This document shows, piece after piece, positions 1-13,110 of a stretch of 64,000 bases of DNA (positions within the stretch are counted from its first letter, which is position 1; each line of letters opens with the position of its first letter). The stretch spans positions 72,521,635-72,585,634 of the forward strand of contig NC_134365.1 of the NCBI RefSeq assembly GCF_035582795.1. The letters run 5' to 3'. Below the pieces are notes generated by a model, which ran no database searches, had not been told where the DNA came from, and saw only the letters and a list, made by a program, of their open reading frames with translations. This DNA is from Mycteria americana. Its lineage: Eukaryota > Chordata > Aves > Ciconiiformes > Ciconiidae. The translations under genes were made by a program, and so were the position numbers.

Positions 1-1349
1 TTGGACCACATGAATAATACAGAAGTCATGAATTTAAATTATTACTGGCATTTGGAGAAAATGGCAGTATTTCAGCCATTAAATAACAACTTTGCTTTAT
101 TTCTGGAAACAGAAAGTTATTAAGTTGTAAATCATATTGATGCTATGGCTCAGATATATTTCTGGTTCTCAAACCATCCAGACATATCTCAGCAGTACTG
201 TGTTGCACTACAGTTGTTTCCTCAAAGGTCTTCAGCCCACTTCTGTGAGATACTTGAGCCATAGCTGTACTATAATGGCATTACTTTATCATACTAGGTC
301 CAGGTGCCACGGTTTGTGGAGCCAAAGTATCGTGGAGTTTGAGGTAGATTGTCTAACCCATGTTGTATCTGATTCTTCTGCAGTCCCATAACTGGTGGTG
401 TCAGAACATCTATTTAAAGCTAACTGGGGTACAGTACACTAAGTAGTGCTGTTGCAGGAGCTTTTTCTCCCTGATCTTTGAATTTGATCTGTTTAGTCTT
501 ACCCTGTTACAGATATGTAAAGCTTTACTAGATGACCACCTACATGAGTAAATAAATACCTTTGTAGTCTGCAGTACTCATGATTTCCCTTTCCTATTTC
601 TGCTCTTCCTTCACCCCTCAACCTACTTTCTAGCTAGTAAAATTAAGTTGAGGCGAGTTGTAAAAATAAGCATTAAAAGAAGTGACTGCTTGTTGATGGG
701 GTCCATAAGGGTCTTGTGTCAGAATGCAGAGGAGAACAGATTTCTTTCAGATGATTTTGGCACAGGAAACCAAAAGTTTCCCTTCTCTGCTTTAAGAAAG
801 ATGTCCTGAATTATCTTGAGAGAAATCGTTTAGTCTTTCCAGGACTTTGGTTTGTAAAGTACACATGCTGTATTTGCACAAGTACCAAAAAATAAATATA
901 AGAAGAACTAAGGAGACACTTGCAGTTTGAGGAGTCTCTCCAGTTCATATTGTTTGGTGGAAAACAAACTGGGTATAGTGACCATAAGAATAGAAGGAAA
1001 AGGTTTCTTTGGACTTTCCATCAGGTCTCTTATTGTTGCTTCAGTTATTATTTCAAAAGGGGAAACTCAAGAGAACATAAAAAGATCTGGTTAGAGAAGT
1101 TGCCTACACTGAAAAGCTCAGAGACTTGAATATGTAGGGGTTTCATATTTCTCTTCATCAGAGATACAAAAGACATCAGAAACCAGAATAGTAAGCAGTG
1201 GAAAATGCAGATATAGAAGAGTTGCAAATGCAGCATGAGAAAAATAAGCTCCAAGGGGAAAACACCTTTGGAGAATGAAAGAAGCACTGAGCAGCACAGG
1301 AGGCTACATGCTAGAGCTCAAGCTATGTACAGATAAGATTTGATAAAAG
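1..1349. other. Non-coding stretch, nothing recognised
   Basis: AT-rich unique-looking sequence. All open frames are short and lack splice or homology support. There is no RNA gene, and no repeat I could name. Confidence 0.5.
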
Positions 1350-2075
1350 TCAAGCTGACTTAGACCTTGTGAAAGAAGTCAAAGCAAATAGGCAAAGGTT
1401 TTTCAGTTATATACATAAAAAGAAACTAAAGAAAGGAAAGCCTTCTAGGTTGTAGGATGGGATAAGATAAATTGTAAAAATGGCAAAATAAATAATGTGC
1501 CTCACAATCTGTAAGGATGATTAGGCTGCATGTGGGCTCAAAGACGGGAAAGAAAAAGGGAGAAAGGGAATGAAAGCTGAGATGCAGAATATTTTACAAT
1601 AGGAATTTAATGACCTTGAAGTAATAAAAAGAAAATGAGGTTCAGCAGTACAAACTGCTGGGTCATTTTTTTTAAGGATTAAAACTATCTGTTTCTGTTA
1701 TAAAGTGCACACTGCTACTTTTGGGAAAAGCTGAGATGAAAAACTCGGGTGGAGTGGGCACTCATAGAGTACTTCTGAGCTGCCACCAATGTGGTGTGTC
1801 TGTGGGACAGGAAAATACAAACTGAAACTGAAATAGAGGCAATTATTTCCACAGAGACAGGACAGTTGTTGCCTTTACATGAGCCACGTTGCAGAAGACG
1901 CTCACCTGTAATACTGCATACAGTTCTGGTCACCTGTACTCCAGGAACATAATAAACCCAAGCTGGGGTAGGAGAAGTACTACAAAGACGTTGGAGGTGG
2001 TTTTTGGAGAACCTGTCCAAGAAGGGGAAACTAGGAGAGCTCTGTTTTTTTCAATCTAGTAAAACAAAATCTGAG
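1350..2075 (+). mobile_element. CR1-family LINE relic (ORF2, reverse-transcriptase side)
   Basis: Two stretches read like a decayed CR1/L2-clade ORF2 on the plus strand. Near 1375-1450 a frame gives KANRQRFFSYIHKKK, the lysine-rich segment before the reverse transcriptase. Near 1880-1960 another gives LQYCIQFWSPVLQEHNK, matching the CR1 motif with LEYCVQFWAP. Stops and frameshifts separate them, and the region between is deleted or unrecognisable. It is non-functional. The exact subfamily and limits are uncertain. Confidence 0.6.
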
Positions 2076-5000
2076 AGAGGTTGTTCTGGTAATGGAGCAT
2101 GAAAATAAGAAACATCACTAATACAGAAGTTATTATGCAGGGTGAAACTCTGGCATCATTGAAATGTTTTTTGTTTTGGGTGGGGGAAGGGGAGGTTAAT
2201 CCTCTCTTGTCATTAGCAAATAAGCAGTCTATCTTGTTTAAAGTCACAGGGATTTTTTTCCCCACACAAATGTTCATATAGTATTCATATCCCAATCTAT
2301 TAAGGCCACCAGTTCTTCACAAATCTTGTTAGTCTTTTTCTGATATGAAGAATGTTTTTATTTAAGGAAAGCAAGTATTCCTACATTCCTAAAATAATTT
2401 GCCCATTACCCCTTTCCTCCCTCACACATGCCTGAAATTATCCTGTTTTTTGAAACATTAGGGTTGAAAATGAACTACTTTAAAAAAAAAAAAAAAGTTG
2501 TAATATTCTTTACTCCATCAAATAGATTTGTATGATCCACATGAAAACAACAATAAGATTTGGGTTGTTCCACCACAAAGTGGAAGATAAAATGGAAATA
2601 CATAATAGTTCTTCAGGCGAATTAAATCAAAGCAATAGCAAGGCAGCCACAGTTTAGATTAAGACACTTCTCAGGAAATAAAAGTAAAAATAGGTTAAGG
2701 CTCCCTTTTGGTATCCCATGATGTGAAATACTGCTAAAACCCTACTATTTGTCCTTAGCTTTCTTGTACCACTTTTCAATTAATCCTCTCTTTACAGAAA
2801 TAAACATTTTAATAAGCATATACAATAACACCAATCACTGATGGTAATTACTTTAAGTAAAATAGCTATTTTTATTGCAGCAAATATAAAATGACAATTT
2901 TAATTATGTAAAGTCTCTAATGCCTTAATGATTTTAGCCCATTTTCCATGTTTGTATATGAAAGCTGGCTCCATATTTTTACTGTTACCAAAGTTACAAG
3001 GAGATATTATTGGGCTTTAAATGTTTATTGTCATCTTAGCAAAGTGGCTTTTATTTTTTGTTTATGTTGTAAAAGCTTGGCAGAGTAGTGGCAATCCACA
3101 CACTAATGGCTAATCTGGGTTTGTGCCAAAAGAACAGTAATAGCTATAAGCACAGAAAAAAACATCTGAAGAGTAAATGCCAAATTAATCCCTGATGTAA
3201 CTCTTTTGCCTTAGTGCAGTTACGCTAGAGAATACATTTTTCACAGTGTGCATCCTGTTATAATCCATTATCTTCTAAGGGGGCTTGCTTGCATATATCA
3301 GGACAGTTGAGCACACTGGGTTCAGCTGTTGCCTTTCTATCCGAAAGAATTCCAAATCACGCTGCCAGTTGTGGCCTGTGTGCCCTACTATTCAAAATAG
3401 CTAAACACACTCAATCTCCCATTGAGAAGCCTAAACGAATTACAACTTTACAGCTGAATGTAGCATGTTATAACTTTCTTGAATGCCATAAAAACCGAAA
3501 GTGATAGGTAAGTCCCGCTGAAGTCAAAATAGTTGTATGTTTTAATGGTAACACTGTGATGATTTTTTGGCTTTGTTCAATACTGAATGTTACCATTTTG
3601 ATACCTGCTGTATTTCATTCTTTTTAACCTGTTAATATGCTTATTATTCCCACAAAATAGGAGAGTTGTTTTCTTGGGGAGAGTAAGGTTATTTATACTT
3701 GCTATGAGCTAAGTACTGTTCTACAGAGAACAGCAGTATGCCGTTGCTTCTGCTGCAGGGTTTTAAATTCATCAAGCTCCACCCTTGGCAAAAGGAGGAA
3801 AAGAGGGAGTGTTCAAGCTCCATACAGGGAGGTTTTTGAAAAATTTGAAAGTGTTATCTCTTAATGATGATCTGCTGAAAAAGAAAGTTGCTAGAGGCTG
3901 AGGCACCACCTCAATAGTCTGTCATTAATAATAATTTGATTTAACCAAGCAGTGGGACACAATGCTCCACTGATTTAAAATGGATGACAGTAGAAAGTAC
4001 CTTGGACTTCCCTCCGCCCCTTGTATTCTTTCTGTATTCAGGAGTGTAATTTCTCCATGACTTCTCTCACCCTAGGCAGATGTATTGCCACAGTATAGTG
4101 TGAGAAACTCTTGGTTCTTCTCTGTCTGCATAGGCTTTCCCCACTGGTAGCTGTTAGCTATAATAATTGAATAGTTCTGTTAGTTCTCTGATCACTGGTT
4201 GTGGACATGGTGCTTCCCTGGCCAGGTGAAGTCTGTTAGATCTCTAGAAATCTCTTCTTTTTTCCTCTATCTTCCTAGTCTGCTTTTGATAAATTTTATC
4301 AATAGCACTATCATTTCTAAACAGGGGTACCAGAGCCTCTACTAACTGGGCAAATGTAATATTCACATTCACTGTTTCTGTTTTCTGTCTCTGTTACTGA
4401 TTACTGCAATCAAGCTTATACATTATCTCCCAAAAATTTTATCCAGTGATAGCCTAGTCTTAATCCATCAAAATCCTGGCTACATTCTTGTCGGGGTTTG
4501 CAATCATCCCTGTTTGCTTTGGTTTTTTTTATTGGGGCATTGCTGCTGTTACTTAAAGAATTTTTGTGATCTCCCTGTCATTCATTGGAGATCATGATAT
4601 CATGTATGTTTTGAGCTGCATGTTCTTTGTGGGTTGATGAGCATTTCAGCTGATCGATGCTGTTATTTTCCCTGTGTAAGTGAATGACATTTGTTCTGAA
4701 TTCAGAGCCTTCATAGTGTGCAAAAGATTTTCTTTGGAGATATCTGCCAATACCATCTGGTTCAATGCCATTGTAAACTCAGATTCCCACAGTTGTTCTA
4801 ATAATTCATCAGGTCTATACCTGTACCTCTTGGGGAATGAGATCACGTTTAATCTCTAGAAGTCTGTACGTAACCCAGTGACTTGCTTGGTTTGGAAATT
4901 ATCATCACATCTTTTTCCAATGGCTGTGTGATGCTATTATCTCTTATTTAAACTTTTTTTTTTCCAGCTTAATTCAGCTTTTTCAAAATCGAGTGATTTA

Positions 5001-5707
5001 CCTGCAAGACATTTGCTAAGATATGGTCAATATGGTAGCTGAATGCAACTCATTTCTTGTTTTCCATAGACCCCATGAAAATGTCCTGGAGTATTTCCAA
5101 CTACATTCTCTGGTTGTGTGTGGGTTTTTGTGCTTTACCCACTCCCTTGCTAGCAGTGATGTTCTTGATTTCTCATCTTTCATGATTTCTCTCACCTTTT
5201 ACTGTTTAAACATATTCATACTTTAAATGCAGGGAGTTTACAGATCTGCAGTCTGGTTGATAACTGTAGTCTAGATAGTCTACTAAACCTGGCAGGCTCA
5301 TTGTGTCCAGTATGTTCTGCTTGCCACCTGGCTGTTAACGAACAAGAGTATGGCAGAAACTGAAAGTAACCCTTTGTATGCCCTGTACTATCTGTGTGTC
5401 TTACTAAATTGTTATATTAGCCCATATGGGCTGCTTCATCCAGAAATCAGTTGGTCATTGACCCAGTAAGTGCCCCACATGCCCCAGGCTTTTCAGTCTG
5501 AGTGCTTTGTGTTACTGTTTCTTGCTATCTTGGTCCTTCATGAAATATTTACCTTCATTCTTAGTCCACTTTCCCTTGAATGCTTACTATATTGGACTCT
5601 TTCCTCTGTCATCTTGAGCTTAACTAATAATTGATCCAAAATCCTTGCTTGTTTCCTTCCTGTTGGGGTGGAAGAAGACAAGAGAGAAAGCAGTTCTTTC
5701 AGAAGAA

Positions 5708-5734
5708 CTTAATTCCTAGCTCTTAGGAATTAAG
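5708..5734. repeat. Perfect 11-bp inverted repeat with 5-base loop
   Basis: The arms cttaattccta and taggaattaag are exact reverse complements around the loop gctct. A 16-base direct copy of the left side recurs at 5743-5758, so the right arm can pair with either copy. Confidence 0.85.
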
Positions 5735-5789
5735 ACTTAACCCTTAATTCCTAGCTCTATCCCATTGGGTTTAGAGAAGGAGGTAACAC

Positions 5790-5816
5790 ACCCCCACCCC
5801 CCACCCCCCACCCCCC
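5790..5816. repeat. (ACCCCC)n tract, G-quadruplex-capable on the minus strand
   Basis: There are four runs of five or six C separated by single A bases. On the minus strand this is four G runs with one-base loops, the most stable class of G-quadruplex motif. The plus strand fits an i-motif. Confidence 0.9.
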
Positions 5817-7207
5817 TTCTGTCCTGGGTGTCGTTCTGAACAAATAACTAGAATATGGTTCAAATGAAATTGCCATTGGAAGGGTGAGTTGATTTTAACT
5901 GTTTGAAAAATCATATGCAGAATGGTATAAAGGCGTTTCTATAAAGCCAGAAAAATGGAAAAAGTGAAACTCCTAAGATCAGCTTTCTAAAGATCTGAAT
6001 GAGAATGGCAGCTCTCTATGATAATCTAAATGGGAGAATAAGTGAGCATACTACATTGTCAGAATGAAATTCAAAATGTTCCTCATACTTTGTAGCAATC
6101 ATCTAGGAGAAATTGTGGGCCAGGATAAGAACTAGTGCTAAATGGCATACTTTGAAAATAAAAACAAGAACATGAGTAAGAAGGGGGCAGGGGGCATATT
6201 TGGCTGTGCTACAGTATTCAGAAGCTTAATCTGGCTGTTGTAGATTCCAAATTGTACTGGTCAATATTAGATTATTTGGGATTTATAAACAAGAATGGTG
6301 TGTTAGACCCTGGAGGTAATTGTTGTTCTTTCCCAAATGGTCATGAGGCATTAGCAGGATTAACACTGTATTATTTTGGACATTGCTCTTTAAGAAAAAC
6401 AGTGAGACTCTGGAGGAGGATGGTAAAGGTGAAGAAAAGTTTCAGATGACACCAAAATTAGGCAATACCAGTTGATACATTTTGAGTTTGAATACAACTG
6501 TACATGAGCTTACACAGCTATGTATGGTGAAATCCTGCTCCAATACATGGAGTCAAGATAGTGATAGTGGTTGAGAGGTAAATTGGTGAACTTCCATCTG
6601 TTTCTTTTGCCTCATGACTAAACGTCACATCAAAGATATAAAGTAAGTTAGGTTGTTGAGGATGTTACTAAGAGTCTGCATACCCTTTGCAGAACAGTAT
6701 ACACTTTGCTGCAGAACTGAGAAAGTTTGAAAGTGTCTGATCTGCCTTCCACAATTGGAAGAATAGCTCCATAATATGTACATTGAATAGCCCCATAAAT
6801 AACTTCCAGAATTGTTTGTCTGTTTTGTCTTAGATAATGATTTTCTTGGGCTGATCATCAGTAGGCACATAACTGATTCATCAAAAAAATTAAAGCATAT
6901 ATAATAATATTGAGCTGAAAAATCTCTTTAAACGATGCTTTTATGTAATGCTTTCCAACTGAGGTAATGTTAATGGTTTAAGATTCATGTAGCGCTGAAC
7001 ACCAAACACAGTGAAATAGTGGTAATCCTTCCTCTGATTTCAGTGAGCTGTGGAGAAGGCACAAATAGTGGAAGATGTTGTTCCATGTTACAACCAGAGC
7101 AAACAAAACTCGGCCATGACTGTTCCAATATTATTTATGGTTGTTGTTTGTTCCTCCCTCATCTGTACAGTGATGTAAGTGTATGTGTCTTGTGTGTTTG
7201 TAGGTTG

Positions 7208-7232
7208 CACCACACCCTGACGATGTGTGGTG
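7208..7232. repeat. 8-bp inverted repeat with 9-base loop
   Basis: The arms caccacac and gtgtggtg are exact reverse complements. It is short and may be due to chance. Confidence 0.6.
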
Positions 7233-9927
7233 AAATTGGATTAACACCAACTAGAAGGAAGACATCTTTTTAGGCTGATGTTTCTTTCATGCCAAAGATC
7301 GCACATTAGTTCTTTGAGCATTTGGCCTTCAACCATCTACAATAAACTCTCAACTGTTTTACAACTCACAGGTCTGTCTAGATCCATTTGCTTCATAATG
7401 CTTCATAATTCTGAAGTCATAACCTCAGACTTTTTTTAGTACAGTTTATCATTACATTGATTTATTTTTTTAATTATTATTTATTTCTTTTCCTAAATTA
7501 TTTCTGTACCTCAGTATGTAACTCTGGTCTCCAGCACTGCAGGTCTCTCATGTAACCTCAATGTTCTCTCACACTGTGTTTCTAAAAATCAGCTGTATTT
7601 GGTGTAGGCCTGATAGCAGTTCCCAGAACTTTCCCTTTCAGTTTCAATTGCATTTGAAAAGGTTTTTCTACTATTGCCTATGATTTTTATTTTCTTATTT
7701 TCTCTGTCGTTTTTTAGATTAGAGGAATATATTATCACACTTGCTGTTCACGTGTAGTTGTCCTCTCTTCTAACAGTGTGCAAAGACTGACACGTGTCTG
7801 CCAGGTGCCTCAGTTCACTGTCCTTTCTCCTCAGCAATTCTTCTGTGTGTTGGCTCATGACTGGTGATGGTAGGGCCCAAAAAGGAAATGCTTCTTTCCA
7901 CTGCATCCTCTGTCAGCTACTTTCAGTTTCCACTTTACTGGAATTGTTTTTTTTTTATGTAGTAAAATAAGTCTAGTCTTCCTAGTTATTCTGTAGACAT
8001 TGTTCTTTTCCTTGAACCATCACTGCATCATAGAATTTTAGGCCATATTCTTTCAGTCTTCTAGAAAAAAATCAAGAAGTAAAAATATCTCTGCTCTTTT
8101 TAGCTGCTTAAAACACACATAAAATTAAAAAAAAATTCCATTTCCGTTACCTTCAGCCACAGTTGGCATTGCATCCATGCATAACACTCATTTGCTATGT
8201 TAGTCTTGGATGACTCTGAGAGCTTGTGAGGGCGCTCAGAGTAAAACAATAGCTGTGCTGTTTGGTCCTCACTATTTCTGTTCTCCTGGAACCATGGCCC
8301 ATGGATTTAGGAGGGTTTTTTTCTTAGTAAAATGTAGAATAATTTTGTTTATCAATTTAGGAAGAGATGTAGGAGACATTAGGATGGCCTACTGTGAAAT
8401 GGTTGGGTTCCAGCCAGAATTAAACTGAAACCACACATCCAAAGCCATAGGCACTTGGTAAGATGCTCTAAACCTGGACTGGAAATAAGGTGGTTGAAGC
8501 AGAGTGGCTCAGCACACAGGCTAGTTGTACCGTTGAAGTATACCCTAAGCACTGTTGACTGTCAGATTTTTTTTTTATAAAATAATTTCTGATCTCTCCC
8601 ATCCTGCTGTAAAAAAAAAAAAAAAAAAAAAATCTGTGGGCCTAACATGAGGAAGCATTGCTACTGCTCCAAAACAAAAAACAGAGATAAGTTCAAAAGC
8701 AGAGTTGTATTTTCTTGTAATGATTTCTTCATTTGCCAGAAATTTGCCAGAAAGTATTCCTCGAAGTCTTGGACAAGATTTTTTTTTTTTTTTTAATCAG
8801 AGATCACATAGGAAATGAGGAGGGTGAAGAGCACTGTGGCTTCTATGACAATTTGATTGTACATAAAGCTGAGATACTAATTCTTACGAAAGCATCAACT
8901 CCTCTAGGTAGCTTTATTGTTAGAGGTTCCCACAGTTTAACAGTACAGAAAAAAATACAAAATGAATTATGATAGGATTTTTCTTTCATCACTTTAATAA
9001 ACTTCTCTGGGGTACATCAGTAAACCACTCCACAACTTCTCCCACCCCCTCATTCCTTCAAATTCATGTATTCCACCCTGACTGGTATAATGTATGAAGA
9101 ACGATACTACGAAGAGACTCAGAAATATGTAAAGATCCCTATGCCTTCCCTGAATATGTTAAAATAGTCAACAAAAACATGGTAATTTCAACTCCAGTTC
9201 ATTTGATCTAATATTAAATTAGCTGCTCTTGGGATATCCTCTTTTTAATCAGTCAGAACACATTTGTATGCTCACATTTTTCTGTGGGTTCATTAAGAGT
9301 TAAGGAATTGAACAGAACTGCTTCAAGTAGAGATGAGAGACTTCCCCTCCCTCTCTCCCAGATCATTTTGACCCTGTGATATTTTGGGCATCAAAAGGAT
9401 GAAACCTACTTTGCTGTTTAGAACCAGGGCCATCACTGATGTCAACTCTCCGGTATGGGGATGAAAACTCCATTATTTCTCAAAAACCCACTGAGACAAG
9501 CATATCAGAACCAAAATAAATTCTAGGTTTTAGTTTGGAAAAATGAGATGTAAAATTCTTGGAAAGAGGCAAAGATAAGGTAAACTTTATTCTGAGCACA
9601 AGTCCGTACAAGAAAAGGAGAGGAGTGAGGTGGTAGGAGGAGTGAAGTAGAAGTGATGCATATGTAATTGGGAGACTTTTTTTCTTTTAATTTAACTATG
9701 TCTTATACCTCTGTAAAATACATAGTAAATTTCATTAGACTTGCATGAAACCCTCAGAGAAGCAAAGAGGCTCTGAAAAAGAACAGAGGTCTATTAGTAT
9801 GTGTCACCTTGCAAGACCAGAACCTTTATGGTAGTGGACATTGCTAGTCATGCTGCTGTGGTCTTGTAATTTAATTTTTTTGTGTGAAGTCTAGGAAAGA
9901 GAAAATATGTTACGGACCTTTTTATTA

Positions 9928-10026
9928 AAAAAAAAACCAACAAAACCAAACCCAACCAACGAACAAACCAACCCCCCCACCCCCCCCACCCCCCCCCAAC
10001 CCAAACACCCAAACAAAAAAACCCCA
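9928..10026. repeat. A/C-only low-complexity tract with long C runs
   Basis: About 100 bases are almost free of G and T, with runs of 7, 8, 9 and 3 C at 9972-10002 flanked by A-rich AACCC-like units. Open frames over it on both strands (proline- or glycine/tryptophan-rich) are compositional artefacts. The minus strand is G-quadruplex-capable. Confidence 0.9.
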
Positions 10027-11469
10027 ACTGTACAAACACACTGGAGGGGGGAAAAAAAAAGCCCTTTGAGTCCATTAACTTCATTGCATGCAATTCTAAA
10101 AGAAATAGCTTTGGATTAGCTGGCAATTGAAAATCCCATAGGAATGGGTTAGCTCGTATACATGCTACCCAAGAGAAAACAAAATTGTCACATATTTTGC
10201 TTAAGATATGGGAGGAAAAATCAAATCAAATAGCATTTTACAAGTGCATGTAATAACTTGAATTTAAAACAAGATATGTATTATTCAAGTAATTCTAAGC
10301 ATAGTATAGTAAATTTTTCATGAAGGTTAAGAAAAAAAATGACAGAAATATCATTTAAACTGAGTGGTTTTGATGCCGAACTTGAAAGTGGGGGATTTAA
10401 TAGAACTTTTTTTAATATGACGAGTCTCAGATAACATCATATTTGGCAAAGTGCTTTATTGGTTTTTGGATTAGAGTTTTTTCATAAATTTTTCTCTTCA
10501 AACTAATAAAATTCATGTAGCTGTCAGTTTGGATTTGATCCCTATTTTGTTTTGCCTCAACAGTGTAATCTCAATCAGTCTAACTTATTTTTATGCTGCT
10601 TTTACAGGGTATAAAGATGACAAATCACTCATGTCTCAGTGCTGGTATTTTATCAAAAGTTTGAATGAATATCAAGGCTGAGGACAACAGCTGTGTGACA
10701 ACACAGGCTGGACAGATTCTTCCATCTGTACATCACTGCTCAATAGTGCATTGTGTTAACAACCCCGTACAAATCAGCTTTGCCCTGGCGAAGTACAACC
10801 TCATTTTTTCTGAGCAAAGGTAGCAGAATCTATGGGGAGGACGGATAATGCGATATTGTTTATGGAACTGGTGAGGTCTTTGTTTTAACCCTCACCTTGC
10901 TCCTGACTCGAGTGTCATTTCTGATGCAATCTTTGCACCTTCTTTTGATGTTGGTTTTCTTCCTGACTTGTGACTACTGGCAAAAGGGGTGGTGGTGGTC
11001 TTGAGATATATCAGAAATTACCTCAACTATATTGCCTAAACTAAGAGCAGGAAAACTCTATATAAATGTAATTACTCTGAGTACTTTCTGTTGTATTGGT
11101 GTTATACAGATTTTAAAATCTTAAGAGAAAGGACTGTTTCTTCACCATGTTTTCATGCAGCACATGGCAGAATGAGGTCCAAATCTCAGTTGAGACTTAT
11201 AGGTGCCACTGTAAAATGCTATAATAATAATTAAACTCTGATAGCTTGAGAAATGTGAGTTTGCTTTTCTAGGAATTTCTATGCTTGTTTTTTTTCTTCT
11301 TTTTCTTAAGATAGGCTTTACCTCAACTTTCTGATTCAATAGTCTTTTATTTCTGGCATGTAAGATGATGTTGAGAAGACAGAAATCCCCTGAGTATCAT
11401 TTGTTGACCAGGCAAAATGTTTCAGGGGAAGAAGTTGCAGAGAAGCATTTTTCAATTACAGTTTCTTAG

Positions 11470-11930
11470 TCCCTAACTTGTGATGACTCACAAGCAGGCA
11501 AGAATGTAGCAGTGAATTTATCCTCTGAGGGTCCATCTCATGTGGCATTTGAGATGATTAGAGAATTAGGAGGAGGGATTAACGTGAAATATCAGGCCCA
11601 GGAACTTCTTGTGCCAAAGCTGGAGGATCAAATATCAACCTTTGGAAAGGAATTGCAAGCTCTGAATCAGAAATATAGTAGTCTAAATGAGAAGGCTAAA
11701 AGGGATAGTCATTTATCTGTAGTGTTGGTAAAGGATACCCTGGGCCTTCACAGGAAAATGGAAGTGATAGAAAACCAAATTAAAATGAAGAACTTGAGGT
11801 TGCTTGGCATGGAAGTGAAGAACTGGATATAACTGAAACTAGGGATGTGATGTAGGAGTTGCTTGAACTTTGCGTTTCAGCTGCTATTGATGAGGCATCG
11901 TTTTTCTGTGTTCCTCAAACTTTTTTCTGT
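11470..11930 (+). pseudogene. Decayed LINE ORF1-like relic with coiled coil
   Basis: A frame open from 11470 to 11832 has no ATG at its head. It encodes a heptad-like segment (LEDQISTFGKELQALNQKY) followed by MEVIENQIKMKNLRLLGME. The E-N...-K-N-L-R-L pattern is the coiled coil to RNA-binding-domain junction of L1-type LINE ORF1 proteins. A shift of one frame near 11810 continues the similarity (ELDITETRDVM, then a stop, then ELLELCVSAA). The missing start, the frameshift and the stop indicate a dead copy. L1 is rare in birds, so an older LINE group is also possible. Confidence 0.5.
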
Positions 11931-13019
11931 TGTTAAAATAAATGTATTTGATAGTGGTGAAGTTTTTAATGCAACTCTTGCCTTATTTCTTCAGAAGGTA
12001 ATAAAGAAGTACTGATATAAATGAAAAGTACAGGACAAGAAAATCACTATTATTGCATAAGGAAGAAATATATGTTATCCTCGCATAAACTCATCTGGGG
12101 AATTACAGTGTGCATCTTAAAACCGTATCTCACCAGTGCAGAAGAGGTCTTGGGTTTTGATTGTTAAATTGTCTGACTTTTGCTTTCAACTTCTTCCTAA
12201 TGTACATCTGTAAGTATCTAAAACAAAATTATAAAGCTCTTTTCTTTACAGATTTTCTTGGAGGAAGGCTTTAACCATATTTCTCAACCATATCCCTTGC
12301 CAGTAAAGTCTTCTATATTGTAGTATCTTGTTAGAGACTCTGCAAGTGTGTTTGTAATTTCTGATCTTTTTCCAAAATATGTGAAACCCAAGCAGAAGCA
12401 GATAATGCTAACTGCTGAATGTGTGTAATCCCAGAGCTCCATTGATAAAGATGCTATCCAAACACACTCTAATACATCACTTTTCACATAGAGCTCAGAG
12501 TATAGCTGGACATGGAAACTAGTGCACAGTTTATGCAATGTTTTCATTAAATCCAGAAGTGCTTTAACCTAAACTTTCATCATCACATGAGGTTTTTTTG
12601 ACATCACCTATTTCACTGAACATGCAGACTTACCCAAGAAGTGAGGCAGAGGAGTGAAAAAGCCTAAAAGCACCACTGCCAGATTTCTCAGAAGAAAGTG
12701 AACAGGAACTGAAAAAATCTTAGATGATAAATGGCAAAGAACACGACAGTGATAGGAAGAAGTTCTAGAGAGAAATTTTTGGGGTGTGTGGAATGGAGCA
12801 ATGGTGTGTGGAATCTCTAGTGTTTCTTTACCAGGGGAAGGTGGTACCCTATCCAATACCATTTGGTTCGTGTTTGATCATGTACATGTTGCTAATGAAC
12901 TTGGACTGAATTTTCTAGTCAAGTCCTTAAAAGTTCTCCCTTCCCCTTCTCTCTCCCCACCCCTCCAATATGTATGTTGTTCTAATTTTAAACTTTCACA
13001 CTATCAATAATCTCCAAAA

Positions 13020-13110
13020 ATAAACAAATGGACGAATTGAAGCACAGAGAAAGTGACTTACATTTACAGAGTAGATTCAATAGCTTAGTCCTGATCTCTT
13101 GAGGCTTCAT
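13020..13110 (-). repeat. MIR-like CORE-SINE relic
   Basis: The segment around gaagcacagagaaagtgact resembles the antisense of the MIR stretch that contains the well-known 'gaggcacagagaggttaagtg' pattern. It is strongly diverged. The call rests on one block of about 25 bases. Confidence 0.4.

Larger units (their letters stand above)
2076..11469. other. Intergenic or upstream stretch without genes
   Basis: Mostly unique AT-rich sequence with homopolymer runs (A run at 8611-8632), two C-run tracts and small hairpins listed separately. A possible CR1 scrap lies near 6425-6465, where a shifted frame resembles the FADDTK catalytic motif of LINE reverse transcriptase, but it is too short to call. 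No exon with convincing splice sites and homology was found. Confidence 0.5.

Noticed and set aside
6425..6465. FADDTK-like scrap of LINE reverse transcriptase
   Set aside because: Only about 12 codons in a shifted frame, with no supporting flanking similarity.
9848..10126. Glycine/tryptophan-rich and proline/asparagine-rich frames on both strands
   Set aside because: Translations of the A/C low-complexity tract.
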